Below, piece after piece: positions 1 through 8,741 of a stretch of DNA of 64,000 bases. The notes beneath the pieces were generated by a model. It was not told the origin of the DNA, ran no database searches, and was given only the letters and a program-made list of their open reading frames with translations. The position numbers and the translations under genes were made by a program. The DNA lies in NCBI RefSeq assembly GCF_900104795.1, contig NZ_FNTG01000002.1:3410001-3474000 (forward strand). Reading direction: 5' to 3'. The number at the start of each line of letters is the position of its first letter. Positions within the stretch are counted from its first letter, which is position 1. The DNA comes from Burkholderia sp. WP9. GTDB taxonomy: Bacteria; Pseudomonadota; Gammaproteobacteria; Burkholderiales; Burkholderiaceae.

Positions 1-186
1 TGCGAACTGACGGTCGACGAAACGGGATTTTCGGGGACCAGCCCGTATCTGTTCGGGCTGATTCTCGAACTCTATCTCGCGCGCCGCGCGTCCATCAATT
101 CGTTCACGCAGACTGAACTGCATTCGATGCAACGCGGTCGCGTCGCGCGCTGGCCGGTGCGTATGGACACGCGCGGAGTGCTCTGA
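1..186 (+). CDS. tssF: TssF, type VI secretion baseplate protein (C-terminal fragment)
   Basis: The window opens inside this gene; only the last 61 residues and the TGA stop (184-186) are present. The fragment has the usual TssF end, with a LYLARRASINSFTQ stretch followed by a WPVR..GVL tail. TssF is the major wedge protein of the T6SS baseplate and works with TssG, TssE and TssK in the cytoplasm. The stop codon shares one base with the tssG start (TGATG), as expected for translational coupling. The fragment is short, so the assignment rests on the motif plus tssG next door. Confidence 0.85.
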   Translation, partial: CELTVDETGFSGTSPYLFGLILELYLARRASINSFTQTELHSMQRGRVARWPVRMDTRGVL

Positions 187-1268
187 TGGAGCGCGTTTCT
201 TTCGGGGCCATCACGCATCGCACGTTGCTCTCGCCGGCGCTGATCGGGCATTTGCAGGCCGAACCGTGGCGCTTCGGATTTCTCGCGCTGCTGCGTCGCA
301 TCGGCGCCGACAAGCGGATCGATCCGGTCGGAACGGCGTCACGCCCGCAGGCTGAGCCGTTTCGTCTCGGGCAGCAACCCAGCCTGTGTTTCGCGCCGCG
401 CGAGATCGCGAGCGTAGGCGAAGCCGACGGACGGTTGAAGGTGCGCCTGTTCGGTCTCGGTATGCTCGGGCCGAACGGACCGTTGCCGATTCACGTGACC
501 GAAATCGCGCGTGACCGCGAACAGAGCCGCAACGACGCCACGCTCGTCAATTTTCTCGATATCTTCCATCACCGCTATCTGACGCTGCTTTATCGGGCCT
601 GGGCATCCGCGCAAGCTACCGCGGGACTCGATCGCGCTGACAATGAGTGCTTTTCGTTCTATGTGGCGGCCCTGACGGGCCAGGACATCCGCGAGATCGG
701 TCACGGCCCGTTGCCCGCGCATGCACGGCTCGCGGCTTCGGCGCACCTCGTGCGGGAGGCGCGCAATTCCGACGGGCTGCGCATGACGCTAGAGCGCTAC
801 TTCGGCGTTCCGGTCGCGATCGAGGAATCCGTGTTCAGCTGGATCGATGTCGATGCAGAAGATCACAGCTATCTGGGCAAGCCGGGCGCCGCTTCGACCA
901 TGACGGTGGGCGCGTTGCTGGGCGAACAGGTGCCCGACTGTCAGCACACCTTTCGCATTGTCGTCGGTCCGCTCGATATCGCCGCGTACCTGCGCTTCAC
1001 GCCGCGAGGCGCTGATTTGCCGAAGCTCGTCGAATGGGTCAGGACGTTTGTCGGCTTTGAGTTCGAGTGGGAGCTCGAGCTGCGTCTCGAACCGCAGAGC
1101 GCGCCGCCGGCCATTTTAGGCGGCCCGCAGCAACTCGGCTGGTCGGGCTGGCTCGGCCATGCACCATACGACGACCGCCTCGCCTGCGTACGCTTCAAAC
1201 CGGAGCGCTATGCGGCGCAATTCTTTAGCCGTTTCGCGCCGCCATGCGCCAATCTGCGACAGGAATAG
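186..1268 (+). CDS. tssG: TssG, type VI secretion baseplate protein
   Basis: A 360-residue protein with the typical TssG/ImpH/VasB layout: an N-terminal EPWRFGFLALLRRI segment, a central LGMLGPNGPLPIHVTE motif at about residues 95-110, and NDATLVNFLDIFHHR at about 118-132. TssG bridges TssF and TssK in the T6SS baseplate wedge. It overlaps the tssF stop by one base. No further T6SS gene follows, so this is the 3' end of the cluster. Confidence 0.93.
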   Translation: MERVSFGAITHRTLLSPALIGHLQAEPWRFGFLALLRRIGADKRIDPVGTASRPQAEPFRLGQQPSLCFAPREIASVGEADGRLKVRLFGLGMLGPNGPLPIHVTEIARDREQSRNDATLVNFLDIFHHRYLTLLYRAWASAQATAGLDRADNECFSFYVAALTGQDIREIGHGPLPAHARLAASAHLVREARNSDGLRMTLERYFGVPVAIEESVFSWIDVDAEDHSYLGKPGAASTMTVGALLGEQVPDCQHTFRIVVGPLDIAAYLRFTPRGADLPKLVEWVRTFVGFEFEWELELRLEPQSAPPAILGGPQQLGWSGWLGHAPYDDRLACVRFKPERYAAQFFSRFAPPCANLRQE

Positions 1269-1359
1269 CGCTTGCTCGAAACTCACGGCATGCACGGGGG
1301 TCGAGCGCGGTGTTCACAGCTTCGATGGATCCGTGAAATCTTCCATCAGGAGCATCGCC

Positions 1360-2382
1360 ATGACACTCGGTGACACCATTAAAGGCATGGTCGGCATGGA
1401 TCCCACGGGTCATGCCGATCCCGACATGAAAGCCGTGCTCGACGCGCTCAGGAGTTTGAACCCCAAGCCAATCGAGGATTGCACCGTAGCCGAAGCGCGC
1501 CAGCAACCCACGCCCGCCGACGCCGTGACAAAGCTGCTGAGCGACCCTGCGTTCAGCGCGCGCCCCGCGCTGGAACTGGAGGCCGTGCGCACCGAGGACA
1601 TCATGATTCCCGGCGCGGCGGGCAGCAATCCCGCGCGCGTGTACACCCCGCAAGGCGAGGGGCCATTCCCGCTGATTCTGTATTTTCATGGCGGCGGCTG
1701 GGTGATCGCCGATCTCGATACCTACGACGCTACGCCGCGTTCCATGGCCGCGCAAAGCCGGGCGATCGTGGTTTCCGCGCACTACCGTCAGGCGCCCGAG
1801 CACAGGCTGCCGGCCGCCCACGAAGACGCGTTTGCCGCGTGGCGCTGGCTCGTGGGCAATGCGGCGAGCCTCGGCGGGGACCCCGGCAAGATTGCGGTAA
1901 TGGGTGAGAGCGCCGGCGCCAATCTCGCGATCAACGTTTCGATTCGCGCACGCGACACGGGCACGCGCATGCCGATGCACCAGTCGCTGATCTATCCGGT
2001 GGCGAGCAACAATATCGTGTCGATCTCTTATGAAGAGAATCGCAACGCCCGGCCCTTGAACAAGCCAATGATGCTCTGGTTCCTGCATAACGTGATCAAT
2101 AGCGAGAGCGATCTCACCAGTCCGTTGATCGACGTGGTGAGCGCCGATCTGTCACGCTTGCCGCCGGCTGTCGTTGTCACGGCGGGCATCGATCCGCTGC
2201 GCTCGGACGGTGAGAAACTCGTGCAGAAGCTGCACGGCGCGGGCGTGCCCGTCGAGCATCGCAATTACCGTGGCGCGACTCACGAGTTTTTCGGCATGGC
2301 GGCCGTGGTGCAGGCGGCGCGCGACGCGCAGGCCTTCGTGTCGCTCGCGCAGCGCCAGGCATTCGGCGGGGCGCCGCTTTGA
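1360..2382 (+). CDS. Alpha/beta hydrolase, hormone-sensitive-lipase-like family
   Basis: A 340-residue carboxylester hydrolase. Visible motifs are the oxyanion-hole HGGG at residues 110-113, the nucleophile elbow GESAG (Ser184), and candidate catalytic Asp278 (AGIDPLRSDG) and His308 (THEFFGM), which is the HSL/family IV arrangement. The frame is open much further upstream, but the ATG at 1360 is preceded by an AGGAG site at 1348-1352 and begins the conserved part. There is no signal peptide, so it is probably cytoplasmic. It stands alone after tssG. The substrate cannot be told; short-chain esters are the usual guess. Confidence 0.88.
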   Translation: MTLGDTIKGMVGMDPTGHADPDMKAVLDALRSLNPKPIEDCTVAEARQQPTPADAVTKLLSDPAFSARPALELEAVRTEDIMIPGAAGSNPARVYTPQGEGPFPLILYFHGGGWVIADLDTYDATPRSMAAQSRAIVVSAHYRQAPEHRLPAAHEDAFAAWRWLVGNAASLGGDPGKIAVMGESAGANLAINVSIRARDTGTRMPMHQSLIYPVASNNIVSISYEENRNARPLNKPMMLWFLHNVINSESDLTSPLIDVVSADLSRLPPAVVVTAGIDPLRSDGEKLVQKLHGAGVPVEHRNYRGATHEFFGMAAVVQAARDAQAFVSLAQRQAFGGAPL

Positions 2383-2446
2383 CGCGTTGGCGCGGTCCGC
2401 TGTTCTCGACCGATCTCGGCACGCAACGGACCGTGCGGCGTTCAGG

Positions 2447-3466
2447 CTAGCTCTTTTCCTGCGCGGCCTCGTACTTGCCCAGCGCGGCAGCGCTGTTCAG
2501 GCGCGCGCGTTTGAGCAGCGCCTGCTGTGCCTGCTCGACGTGGCTCGCCTCGCCCCGCCAGGCTTGCAGCGGCGGTTCCTGCAACGCGCGGCCATAGGAA
2601 AAGCTCAAATTCCACGGCAGCGCGCCGAGACGATTCATGGCGTCGAGATTCGCGGTCGCTTCTTCCGGCGACTGGCCGCCGGACAGGAATACGATACCCG
2701 GCACCGCCGACGGCACGGTGCGCTTGAGCACCCGCACGGTATGAGCGGCAATATCGGCGCTCGACGACTGTTGCGCGTGTTCCGAGCCGGCGATCACCAT
2801 GCTCGGCTTGAGCAGAATATGTTCGAGGACCACGCGATGCCGGTGCAACGCATGGAATACCTCGTGCAGCACGGCTTCCGTGACCTCGGCGCTGCGCTCG
2901 ATGGTGTGCTCGCCGTCCATCAGCACTTCGGGCTCGACGATCGGCACGATGCCCGCTTCCTGCGAGATCGCCGCGTAGCGTGCCAGCGAATCCGCATTCG
3001 CCTCGATGGCCAGCCGGCTCGGCAGGCTCGCCGTGATGTTGTAGACCGCGCGCCACTTGGCGAAACGCGCGCCTTGCCGTTTGTAGTCGGCGAAACGGCG
3101 GGCGAGTCCGTCGAGCCCTTCGGTGATTTCGTCGCCCGGGGCGAGCGCGAGCGGAATCTTGCCGAGATCCACCTTGATGCCGGGCACGATGCCGTTTTTC
3201 GCGGCGAGTTGCGGGAACGGCGTGCCGTCGTCCGCTTTCTGGCCCAGCGTTTCTTCGTAGAGAATCACGCCGCTCACGAATTCGCCGAGTCCGGGCGTGG
3301 TGAGCAGCAGGTTGCGATAGGCGCGGCGATTTTCCTCGCTCGATTCGAGGCCGATCGTCTTGAAGCGTTTGGCGATGGTCGGGCCGCTTTCGTCGGCGGC
3401 GAGAAGGCCTTTGCCGGGTTGAACCATCGCCTTGATGGTGGCTTGCAATTCGCTACGGGTGTCCAT
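2447..3466 (-). CDS. Class I fructose-bisphosphate aldolase
   Basis: A 339-residue Schiff-base aldolase that cleaves fructose 1,6-bisphosphate to DHAP and glyceraldehyde 3-phosphate. Family hallmarks are GLLAADES (residues 20-27), the GVILYEETL stretch at about 66-74, the Schiff-base Lys220 in EHILLKPSMV, and LSGGQSPEEA near residue 270. Length and motifs match the animal/plant-like class I type (fructose-bisphosphate aldolase class 1, fda) rather than the DhnA type. A GGAG lies 9 nt before the ATG. It sits tail to tail with the hydrolase at 1360-2382. Confidence 0.95.
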   Translation of the reverse strand: MDTRSELQATIKAMVQPGKGLLAADESGPTIAKRFKTIGLESSEENRRAYRNLLLTTPGLGEFVSGVILYEETLGQKADDGTPFPQLAAKNGIVPGIKVDLGKIPLALAPGDEITEGLDGLARRFADYKRQGARFAKWRAVYNITASLPSRLAIEANADSLARYAAISQEAGIVPIVEPEVLMDGEHTIERSAEVTEAVLHEVFHALHRHRVVLEHILLKPSMVIAGSEHAQQSSSADIAAHTVRVLKRTVPSAVPGIVFLSGGQSPEEATANLDAMNRLGALPWNLSFSYGRALQEPPLQAWRGEASHVEQAQQALLKRARLNSAAALGKYEAAQEKS

Positions 3467-3563
3467 GAGGTGTGCTCCCTTTAATCCGGTTTGCGGATGA
3501 AATGTTGCAACGAATCTCTGTCAACAATGCACCTTGAAACATACACGGCCGCGACACGCGCCG

Positions 3564-3983
3564 TCATTCACCGAGCAGATGCAGCACGATGTCCCGATGC
3601 TGCGTATGACGGCGATGTTCGAACAGATACAAGCCTTGCCAGGTGCCGAGCACCATCTGCCCATGTTCGACCGGCACCGACAATTGCACTTGCGTGAGCG
3701 CCGTACGCAAATGCGCCGGCATGTCGTCGGGGCCTTCGGCGTCGTGTTCGTAACGCTCGGCGTCTTCGGGCGCGAGGCTCGCGAAGTAGCGCTCCAGATC
3801 GCGCTGCACCGAAGGGTCGGCATTTTCCTGAATTAGTAACGAAGCGGACGTATGACGGCAAAAGAGCGTCAGCAGGCCGGTCTCGATGGCTTGCCCGGCG
3901 ACGAAGCGGCGAGCTTCGTCGGTGAACTCGACGAGCCCGCGGCTACGGGCTTTGACGCTCAGGTGATGGATGGCTTGGCGCAT
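3564..3983 (-). CDS. YjbQ/UPF0047 family protein
   Basis: A 139-residue single-domain protein of the YjbQ family, with the conserved FCRHTSASLLIQENADPSVQ metal-site region at residues 42-61 and the closing GTWQGLYLFEHR motif near 117-128. Members have weak thiamine-phosphate synthase activity, but their real role is unsettled. The ATG at 3983 gives the family's normal N-terminus. It lies 97 bp downstream of the aldolase start, on the same strand as the aldolase and the thioredoxin-like gene. Confidence 0.93.
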   Translation of the reverse strand: MRQAIHHLSVKARSRGLVEFTDEARRFVAGQAIETGLLTLFCRHTSASLLIQENADPSVQRDLERYFASLAPEDAERYEHDAEGPDDMPAHLRTALTQVQLSVPVEHGQMVLGTWQGLYLFEHRRHTQHRDIVLHLLGE

Positions 3984-4103
3984 GATAGCTGTGGGTCGGG
4001 TCTTGCGTATTCGTTCCTGCGTGGCGTGGGGTAATGCGGCGGCGCATCAGTGGCGGCGCGTGCTGAACGAGCGGTTCGACGTAACTCGACGTTAGAAAGA
4101 CGT

Positions 4104-4424
4104 TTAGAGCGACGTGAACGCGTCGGCGATCTGCGTCGCGTTCGCCGGTCGCACCACGCGCGAGACTTCGGCGCCATCGCGCATGAGGATCAGCGTGGGC
4201 CACAGCTTGACCTTGAACGAGCGGCCCAGCGGCCGGCCCGGGCCGTCTTCGATCTTCAGGTGCCGGACGTCCGCATGCGGTTCGAGCGCTTGGGCAATCG
4301 ATGCTTGCGCACCCTGGCAATAGCCGCACCAGTCCGTGCCGAATTCGACGATGGTGGTGCCTGGCAGGGCATCGAGCTCGGCCCGCGAGGGGGCTTTGGA
4401 AGAATAGGCGGTCTGCGTGGCCAT
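4104..4424 (-). CDS. Thioredoxin-fold protein (WCGYC)
   Basis: A 106-residue thioredoxin-like protein with redox motif W32-C-G-Y-C36 and the cis-proline of KLWPTLILM near residue 76. Canonical thioredoxin has WCGPC, so the Pro-to-Tyr change suggests a different redox potential or partner. There is no signal peptide, so it is probably cytoplasmic. A GGAG precedes the ATG. It is a monocistronic-looking unit followed by yjbQ on the same strand. The specific substrate is unknown. Confidence 0.9.
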   Translation of the reverse strand: MATQTAYSSKAPSRAELDALPGTTIVEFGTDWCGYCQGAQASIAQALEPHADVRHLKIEDGPGRPLGRSFKVKLWPTLILMRDGAEVSRVVRPANATQIADAFTSL

Positions 4425-4665
4425 GCGTGCTCCGAAGCGGTTTAACCTGTGCTGGCGGGGTTGCGCTGTGATGGCGCGCCCTGCGTGTGAATCTGGTAAG
4501 AGTAGCAGCTATGCCCGCGATCGTCAGGCAACGCCGCGCCGACCAACGTGCGGCGAAGCACGCGGCAGCGTGAATTTCACGCGGACTCGCACAGTTGCCG
4601 GCATGACGTGGTAAACATCGTCGAGGCCGCGAGGCGGCGGCGAATCATCGTGGTCAGGAAAGGAT

Positions 4666-4962
4666 ATGGGCGAAAGGATTTATCTGCGGTACCCGGGCAA
4701 GGACGAAACCGTCGCGGTCGCCACGGGCTTCAGTTGGGGCGCGTGTCTGCTCGGTTTCATCTGGGCGTTGTCGAAGAAAATGTGGTTTGCCGCGTTCGTC
4801 ATGCTGGCAGTCAATCTTCTGCTGTTCTGCTCGGGCTTGTGGGGCGAAACCGCCGACCTGATCGGATTGGCGCTGTCGGTGGTGTTCGGCATGGCCTGCG
4901 GCTTCTATGGCAATCAGTGGCACCGCTGGACGCTGGAAAAGCGCGGCTACGTCGTGCTGTAA
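4666..4962 (+). CDS. DUF2628 family small membrane protein
   Basis: A 98-residue protein with two or three hydrophobic segments (about residues 20-35, 40-56 and 62-80) after a short polar N-terminus, ending in a basic NQWHRWTLEKRGY tail. The pattern fits DUF2628 inner-membrane proteins, whose function is unknown. The start is well supported by AGGAAAGGAT just before the ATG. The 241 bp upstream, shared with the divergent thioredoxin-like gene, shows no other gene. Confidence 0.8.
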   Translation: MGERIYLRYPGKDETVAVATGFSWGACLLGFIWALSKKMWFAAFVMLAVNLLLFCSGLWGETADLIGLALSVVFGMACGFYGNQWHRWTLEKRGYVVL

Positions 4963-5136
4963 CCGGTGCCGCATCGTGCGGCCTGCGACCGGCGAATGTG
5001 CTTCGCAATTTTGGGACGCGGTGACGCGGGTTTACGCGCCCGCAAGCTAAGCCGATAATGCCCCGGTCGTTCCGGCCACGAAGTTTGCGGCGCGCATAGC
5101 GCGTGGCAGGCTCGCTTTCCCTGATCCTCCGCCCCC

Positions 5137-6459
5137 GTGTTGAAAACCTCACGTTTTTTCGACCTGCTACGCATCCCCGGCTTCAAGCCGCTCGCCGCCG
5201 CGACTCTGATGCTCGGTGTGGCGATGTCGTTCACCGCTCCCTATCTTTCCCTGTTCGGCGTCGAGCGCGCGGGCATGACGCCGTTCAGGCTCGGCGTCTT
5301 CATGACGCTGATCGCGGCGAGCGGGGTGCTCGCCAGCACCTTCGCGGGCCGCTGGAGCGACGCGAGCGGACGGCACCGACCCTTGCTGCTGGCGGCGCTG
5401 GTGGCGGCGGCGCTCGGTTATCTGTGTTTATGCGTCGTGCGTGACTACCGGTTGCTGCTGGTGGTCGGGATCGTCTTTATCGGCGCGGGCGGCTCGGCTA
5501 TTTCCATGGTCTTTTCGTTCAGCCGCGCGGCCTTGCCGGTGGCCGATCCGGCGGAGCGCGTGTTCGCCAGCGCGACCTTGCGGACCATTCTCTCGGCGGC
5601 GTGGGTGTTCGGGCCGTCGGTGGGCGCGCTGGTGCTCGCCGCCAGCAGCTTCTACGGGCTGTTTCTGTTCGCCGCCGCCAGTTTCGGTGCCTGCGCGGCC
5701 ATTGTCTGGCGCATGCGGGAGCCGCAGGGTCATCTGGGCGATCACACGGTGGAAGACACGGCGTCCGAACCTTCCGCTTCGATTACCGTGCCGCCGCTCA
5801 CCGCACCCGGCGAGGACGCGCACGAGGACCTGCCCGGCGTCGCCTCGGCCAACGACATCCGCCGCGCGGTTGCCGCGCTCACGTTGCTCGGCCTTGCCGC
5901 GAACGCCACCATGATCGTGCTGCCGCTCTATATCGTGCACGGTCTGAACGGCACGCATCTGGACGTGTCGATCATGCTCGGACTCGGCGCCCTGATGGAG
6001 ATTCCGATGATGCTCGCGCTCGGCGCGAAGTCGTCGGCGTTGCACAAGCCGAACTGGCTCGGCGCGTGTGCTGCGGTGCACGCGGTGTATTTCGCCGGCA
6101 TGGCACTGGCGGGCAATGTCCATGTGCTGATTCCCATGCAGATGCTCAACGCGTTCGTCGTCGCGGTGACCTCGTGTCTGGGCATGACGTATGTGCAGGA
6201 TCTGATGCCGCACGCGCCCGGCCGCGCCACCGCGCTCTTCTTCAACGCGGCGCGGGTCGGCTCGATTCTCTCGGGCGTGTTGTCCGGTTTGCTGGTGCAG
6301 GCGTTCGGCTATCGCGGCACGTTTATGTTCTGCGGCTTGCTGGCGTTATGCGCGCTCGTGCTCTTCGCCGTGCCGGGCGATCGCTATCCGGTGATGTGGC
6401 AGGCCGTGAAGCGTTTTGTGCGTTCGCAATACGGCAAACTTCAGGCAAGGCGGCAATAG
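5137..6459 (+). CDS. MFS transporter, sugar-efflux (SET) type
   Basis: A 440-residue, 12-helix major facilitator with a long central loop (about residues 195-250, acidic and Pro-rich) dividing two six-helix halves. The first intracellular loop carries the MFS motif GRWSDASGRHRPLL (residues 70-83). The overall look (TSRFFDLLRIPGFKPLAAATLMLGVAMSFTAPYLSLFG split by charged loops) matches SetA/B-like efflux transporters; the exported compound is unknown. A GTG at 5137 or the adjacent TTG are possible starts. No clear ribosome site is seen, so the start is provisional. Confidence 0.85.
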   Translation: MLKTSRFFDLLRIPGFKPLAAATLMLGVAMSFTAPYLSLFGVERAGMTPFRLGVFMTLIAASGVLASTFAGRWSDASGRHRPLLLAALVAAALGYLCLCVVRDYRLLLVVGIVFIGAGGSAISMVFSFSRAALPVADPAERVFASATLRTILSAAWVFGPSVGALVLAASSFYGLFLFAAASFGACAAIVWRMREPQGHLGDHTVEDTASEPSASITVPPLTAPGEDAHEDLPGVASANDIRRAVAALTLLGLAANATMIVLPLYIVHGLNGTHLDVSIMLGLGALMEIPMMLALGAKSSALHKPNWLGACAAVHAVYFAGMALAGNVHVLIPMQMLNAFVVAVTSCLGMTYVQDLMPHAPGRATALFFNAARVGSILSGVLSGLLVQAFGYRGTFMFCGLLALCALVLFAVPGDRYPVMWQAVKRFVRSQYGKLQARRQ

Positions 6460-6600
6460 ACGCTCGAGCCCGTTCGAGTCCCCGCCTGCGAGGCCGAAGT
6501 GTAAGAGGTCCGTTAGCCGAATCGAAGCCTGCACGAGCGGGATGCGGCGCAGCCACTCATGTCAGGAACTTTACGCCGCGCAAAGCCTCTGCAAAGAAGC

Positions 6601-6617
6601 GTATCGTCTTTCGATAC
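6601..6617. repeat. Short inverted repeat GTATCG-N5-CGATAC
   Basis: A perfect 6-bp inverted repeat with a TCTTT spacer in the 358-bp gap between the MFS and 6-phosphogluconate dehydrogenase genes. It may be the weak hairpin of a terminator or an operator half. No poly-T follows on the plus strand. The rest of this gap holds no gene I can support. Confidence 0.35.
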
Positions 6618-6646
6618 ATACGGTGGCGCAGCTTCGCAGCACGAGA

Positions 6647-6671
6647 CAAACGCGCGGCCGCCGCGCGTTTG
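6647..6671. repeat. Perfect 11-bp inverted repeat (hairpin or operator)
   Basis: Arms CAAACGCGCGG (6647-6657) and CCGCGCGTTTG (6661-6671) are exact reverse complements around a CCG centre, about 147 bp before the 6-phosphogluconate dehydrogenase start. It lacks a T-tract, so an operator or a Rho-dependent hairpin is as likely as an intrinsic terminator for the MFS gene. Confidence 0.5.
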
Positions 6672-6817
6672 GCGCACGCAGGAAAACACAACTAAAGTAA
6701 GCGTAGTCGCGCGCGATCGTTCGCGCCGCCACTGGAACACGCAGCGAAATCACAAACATTGCCGCAGTACAACGAAGCAAATCGAGCAGCGCAACGAGGC
6801 ACTTTCCGGAGCGAGAT

Positions 6818-7855
6818 ATGCAGCTAGGCATGATTGGTTTGGGACGCATGGGCGCCGACATGGTGCGGCGTCTGACGAAGGGCGGTCAGCAATGCATCGC
6901 TTACGACGTGCAGCCGGCGGCGGTGGAGAAGCTGAAACAGGACGGCGTGGCGGGCGCGGCGTCGCTGGAAGATCTGATCGCGCAACTCGAGAAGCCCCGC
7001 GCCGTATGGCTGATGGTGCCGGCCGCGGTGGTCGATATGACGCTGGAGAAACTCGTGCCTTTGCTGGAGCCCGGCGACATCGTGATCGACGGCGGTAATT
7101 CCTACTATCACGACGACATTCGCCGTAGCGCTGAGTTGGCCAAACGCCAGCTTCACTATGTGGACGTCGGCACGAGTGGCGGCGTGGCGGGCCGCGAGCG
7201 CGGCTACTGTCTGATGATCGGCGGCGAACCGGAGGTCGTGAAGCGGCTCGAACCGATTTTCTCGACCCTCGCGCCGGGCGCGGGCGCCGCGCCGGCCACG
7301 CCCGGCCGAGTCAGCGGCGCGAGCACCGCGGAGCAGGGCTTTCTGCACTGCGGGCCGCACGGCGCGGGGCACTTTGTCAAGATGGTTCACAACGGCATCG
7401 AGTACGGCTTGATGGCCGCCTACGCCGAGGGGCTGAACATTCTGCGCCACGCGGACGCCGGCAAGCACGCGCGCGAGGCCGACGCCGAGACCTCGCCGCT
7501 GCGCCGTCCCGAGTTGTACCAGTACGATCTGAATCTCGCCGACGTCACCGAGGTCTGGCGGCGCGGCAGCGTGATCGGTTCATGGCTGCTCGATCTGATC
7601 GCCGGCTCGCTGGTCAGCGACGCCGATCTGCAGAACTACGCAGGGCGCGTATCCGATTCGGGCGAGGGGCGCTGGACGGTGGCTGCCGCCATCGACGAAG
7701 GCGTGCCCACGCCGGTGCTGAGCGCCGCGCTGTTCGCGCGCTTCAGTTCGCGCGGCGAAGCGGATTTTGCAAACCGGGTGCTCTCGGCAATGCGGCATGA
7801 TTTCGGCGGCCACGTCGAGAAAGCGGCCACGCCGTCCGATGGGCCGAAAGGCTGA
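6818..7855 (+). CDS. gnd: 6-phosphogluconate dehydrogenase, short (YqeC-type) form
   Basis: A 345-residue oxidative decarboxylase converting 6-phosphogluconate to ribulose 5-phosphate. The Rossmann motif GLGRMG is at residues 7-12. Asp30 at the end of beta-2 favours NAD+ over NADP+. VMVPAG-like [17 protein letters not shown] and the catalytic-lysine helix [12 protein letters not shown] follow in order. At 345 residues it is the short decarboxylating form (YqeC/GntZ-like), not the 470-residue enteric Gnd. The ATG has a GGAG site. The HAD gene follows 15 bp later, so the two are probably co-transcribed. Confidence 0.92.
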   Translation: MQLGMIGLGRMGADMVRRLTKGGQQCIAYDVQPAAVEKLKQDGVAGAASLEDLIAQLEKPRAVWLMVPAAVVDMTLEKLVPLLEPGDIVIDGGNSYYHDDIRRSAELAKRQLHYVDVGTSGGVAGRERGYCLMIGGEPEVVKRLEPIFSTLAPGAGAAPATPGRVSGASTAEQGFLHCGPHGAGHFVKMVHNGIEYGLMAAYAEGLNILRHADAGKHAREADAETSPLRRPELYQYDLNLADVTEVWRRGSVIGSWLLDLIAGSLVSDADLQNYAGRVSDSGEGRWTVAAAIDEGVPTPVLSAALFARFSSRGEADFANRVLSAMRHDFGGHVEKAATPSDGPKG

Positions 7856-7870
7856 TTCCAGGGAGCCGCG

Positions 7871-8563
7871 ATGCAAGCCACTACTGCTACGCCGCACGAC
7901 GTCGTGTTTCTGTTCGATTGCGATAACACTCTGCTGGACAACGATCTTGTGCTGGCCGATCTGCGCGCGCACATGATGCGGGAGTTCGGCGCGCAGAACG
8001 CCGCGCGATACTGGGAAATCTTCGAGACGCTGCGCACGGAACTCGGTTACGCCGACTACCTGGGCGCGCTGCAGCGCTATCGCCTTGAGCGGCCGCGCGA
8101 CACGCGGCTCCTGCTCATGTCCTCGTTCCTGATCGACTATCCGTTTGCGAGCCGTCTGTATCCGGGCGCGCTGAATGTGCTGCGGCACCTGAGCGCACAC
8201 GGTCCCACGGTTATCCTCTCCGACGGTGATGTAGTGTTCCAGCCGCGCAAGATCGAACGCTCCGGGCTATGGGATGAGGTCGAAGGGCGGGTGCTGATCT
8301 ACATCCACAAAGAGTTGATGCTCGATCAGGTGATGGAGTGTTATCCCGCCCGCCACTATGTGATGGTCGACGACAAGCTGCGGATTCTGGCAGCCATGAA
8401 AAGGGCGTGGGGCGCGAAACTGACGACGGTGTTTCCCCGCCAGGGGCACTATGCGTTCGACCCGAAAGAGATCGCCAGCAATCCGCCGGCGGATGTGACC
8501 GTCGAGCGAATCGGAGAGCTGGTGGATATCGACGTGGAGTGGCTGTTGGCGGAGAAAGGCTAG
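7871..8563 (+). CDS. HAD-superfamily hydrolase
   Basis: A 230-residue haloacid dehalogenase-fold protein. Motif I is F15-D16-C-D18-N-T, giving the nucleophile Asp16 and acid/base Asp18. Motif II is VILSDGD near residues 116-122, and motif III/IV is HYVMVDDKLRIL near 161-172. A GGGAG site precedes the ATG. It lies directly behind gnd, suggesting a phosphatase linked to sugar-phosphate metabolism. The substrate cannot be assigned. Confidence 0.88.
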   Translation: MQATTATPHDVVFLFDCDNTLLDNDLVLADLRAHMMREFGAQNAARYWEIFETLRTELGYADYLGALQRYRLERPRDTRLLLMSSFLIDYPFASRLYPGALNVLRHLSAHGPTVILSDGDVVFQPRKIERSGLWDEVEGRVLIYIHKELMLDQVMECYPARHYVMVDDKLRILAAMKRAWGAKLTTVFPRQGHYAFDPKEIASNPPADVTVERIGELVDIDVEWLLAEKG

Positions 8564-8650
8564 GTCTTTCGCGGCGCTTGCGAGTCTGCGTGGATCATTC
8601 CCGCTCACAGAGATGTAACAAGCGCCGCAAGCCAACGCCGCTCCAGCGCA

Positions 8651-8741
8651 AGAACCGAGTTTCTTCAAGCCTCACCGCGGTTCAAGAGCCAAGTTCCTTC
8701 AAACGCGCTGCGTCTCAGGAACCAAGCTCCTTCAAACGCGC
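8651..8741. repeat. Three degenerate copies of the 3' end of the ankyrin gene
   Basis: The sequence around the ankyrin-gene stop codon (8717-8741) is repeated imperfectly at 8685-8709 and 8651-8670, 32-36 bp apart. The core is AACCAAGCTCCTTCAAACGCGCT, read as RLKELGS-stop on the minus strand. The copies outside the gene look like partial tandem duplications of the gene's end. The remaining 8564-8650 shows nothing further. Confidence 0.55.

Noticed and set aside
6460-6500. tRNA-like GTTCGAGTCC T-loop sequence after the MFS gene
   Set aside because: The flanking bases do not form a T-stem and no acceptor or anticodon stem can be found.
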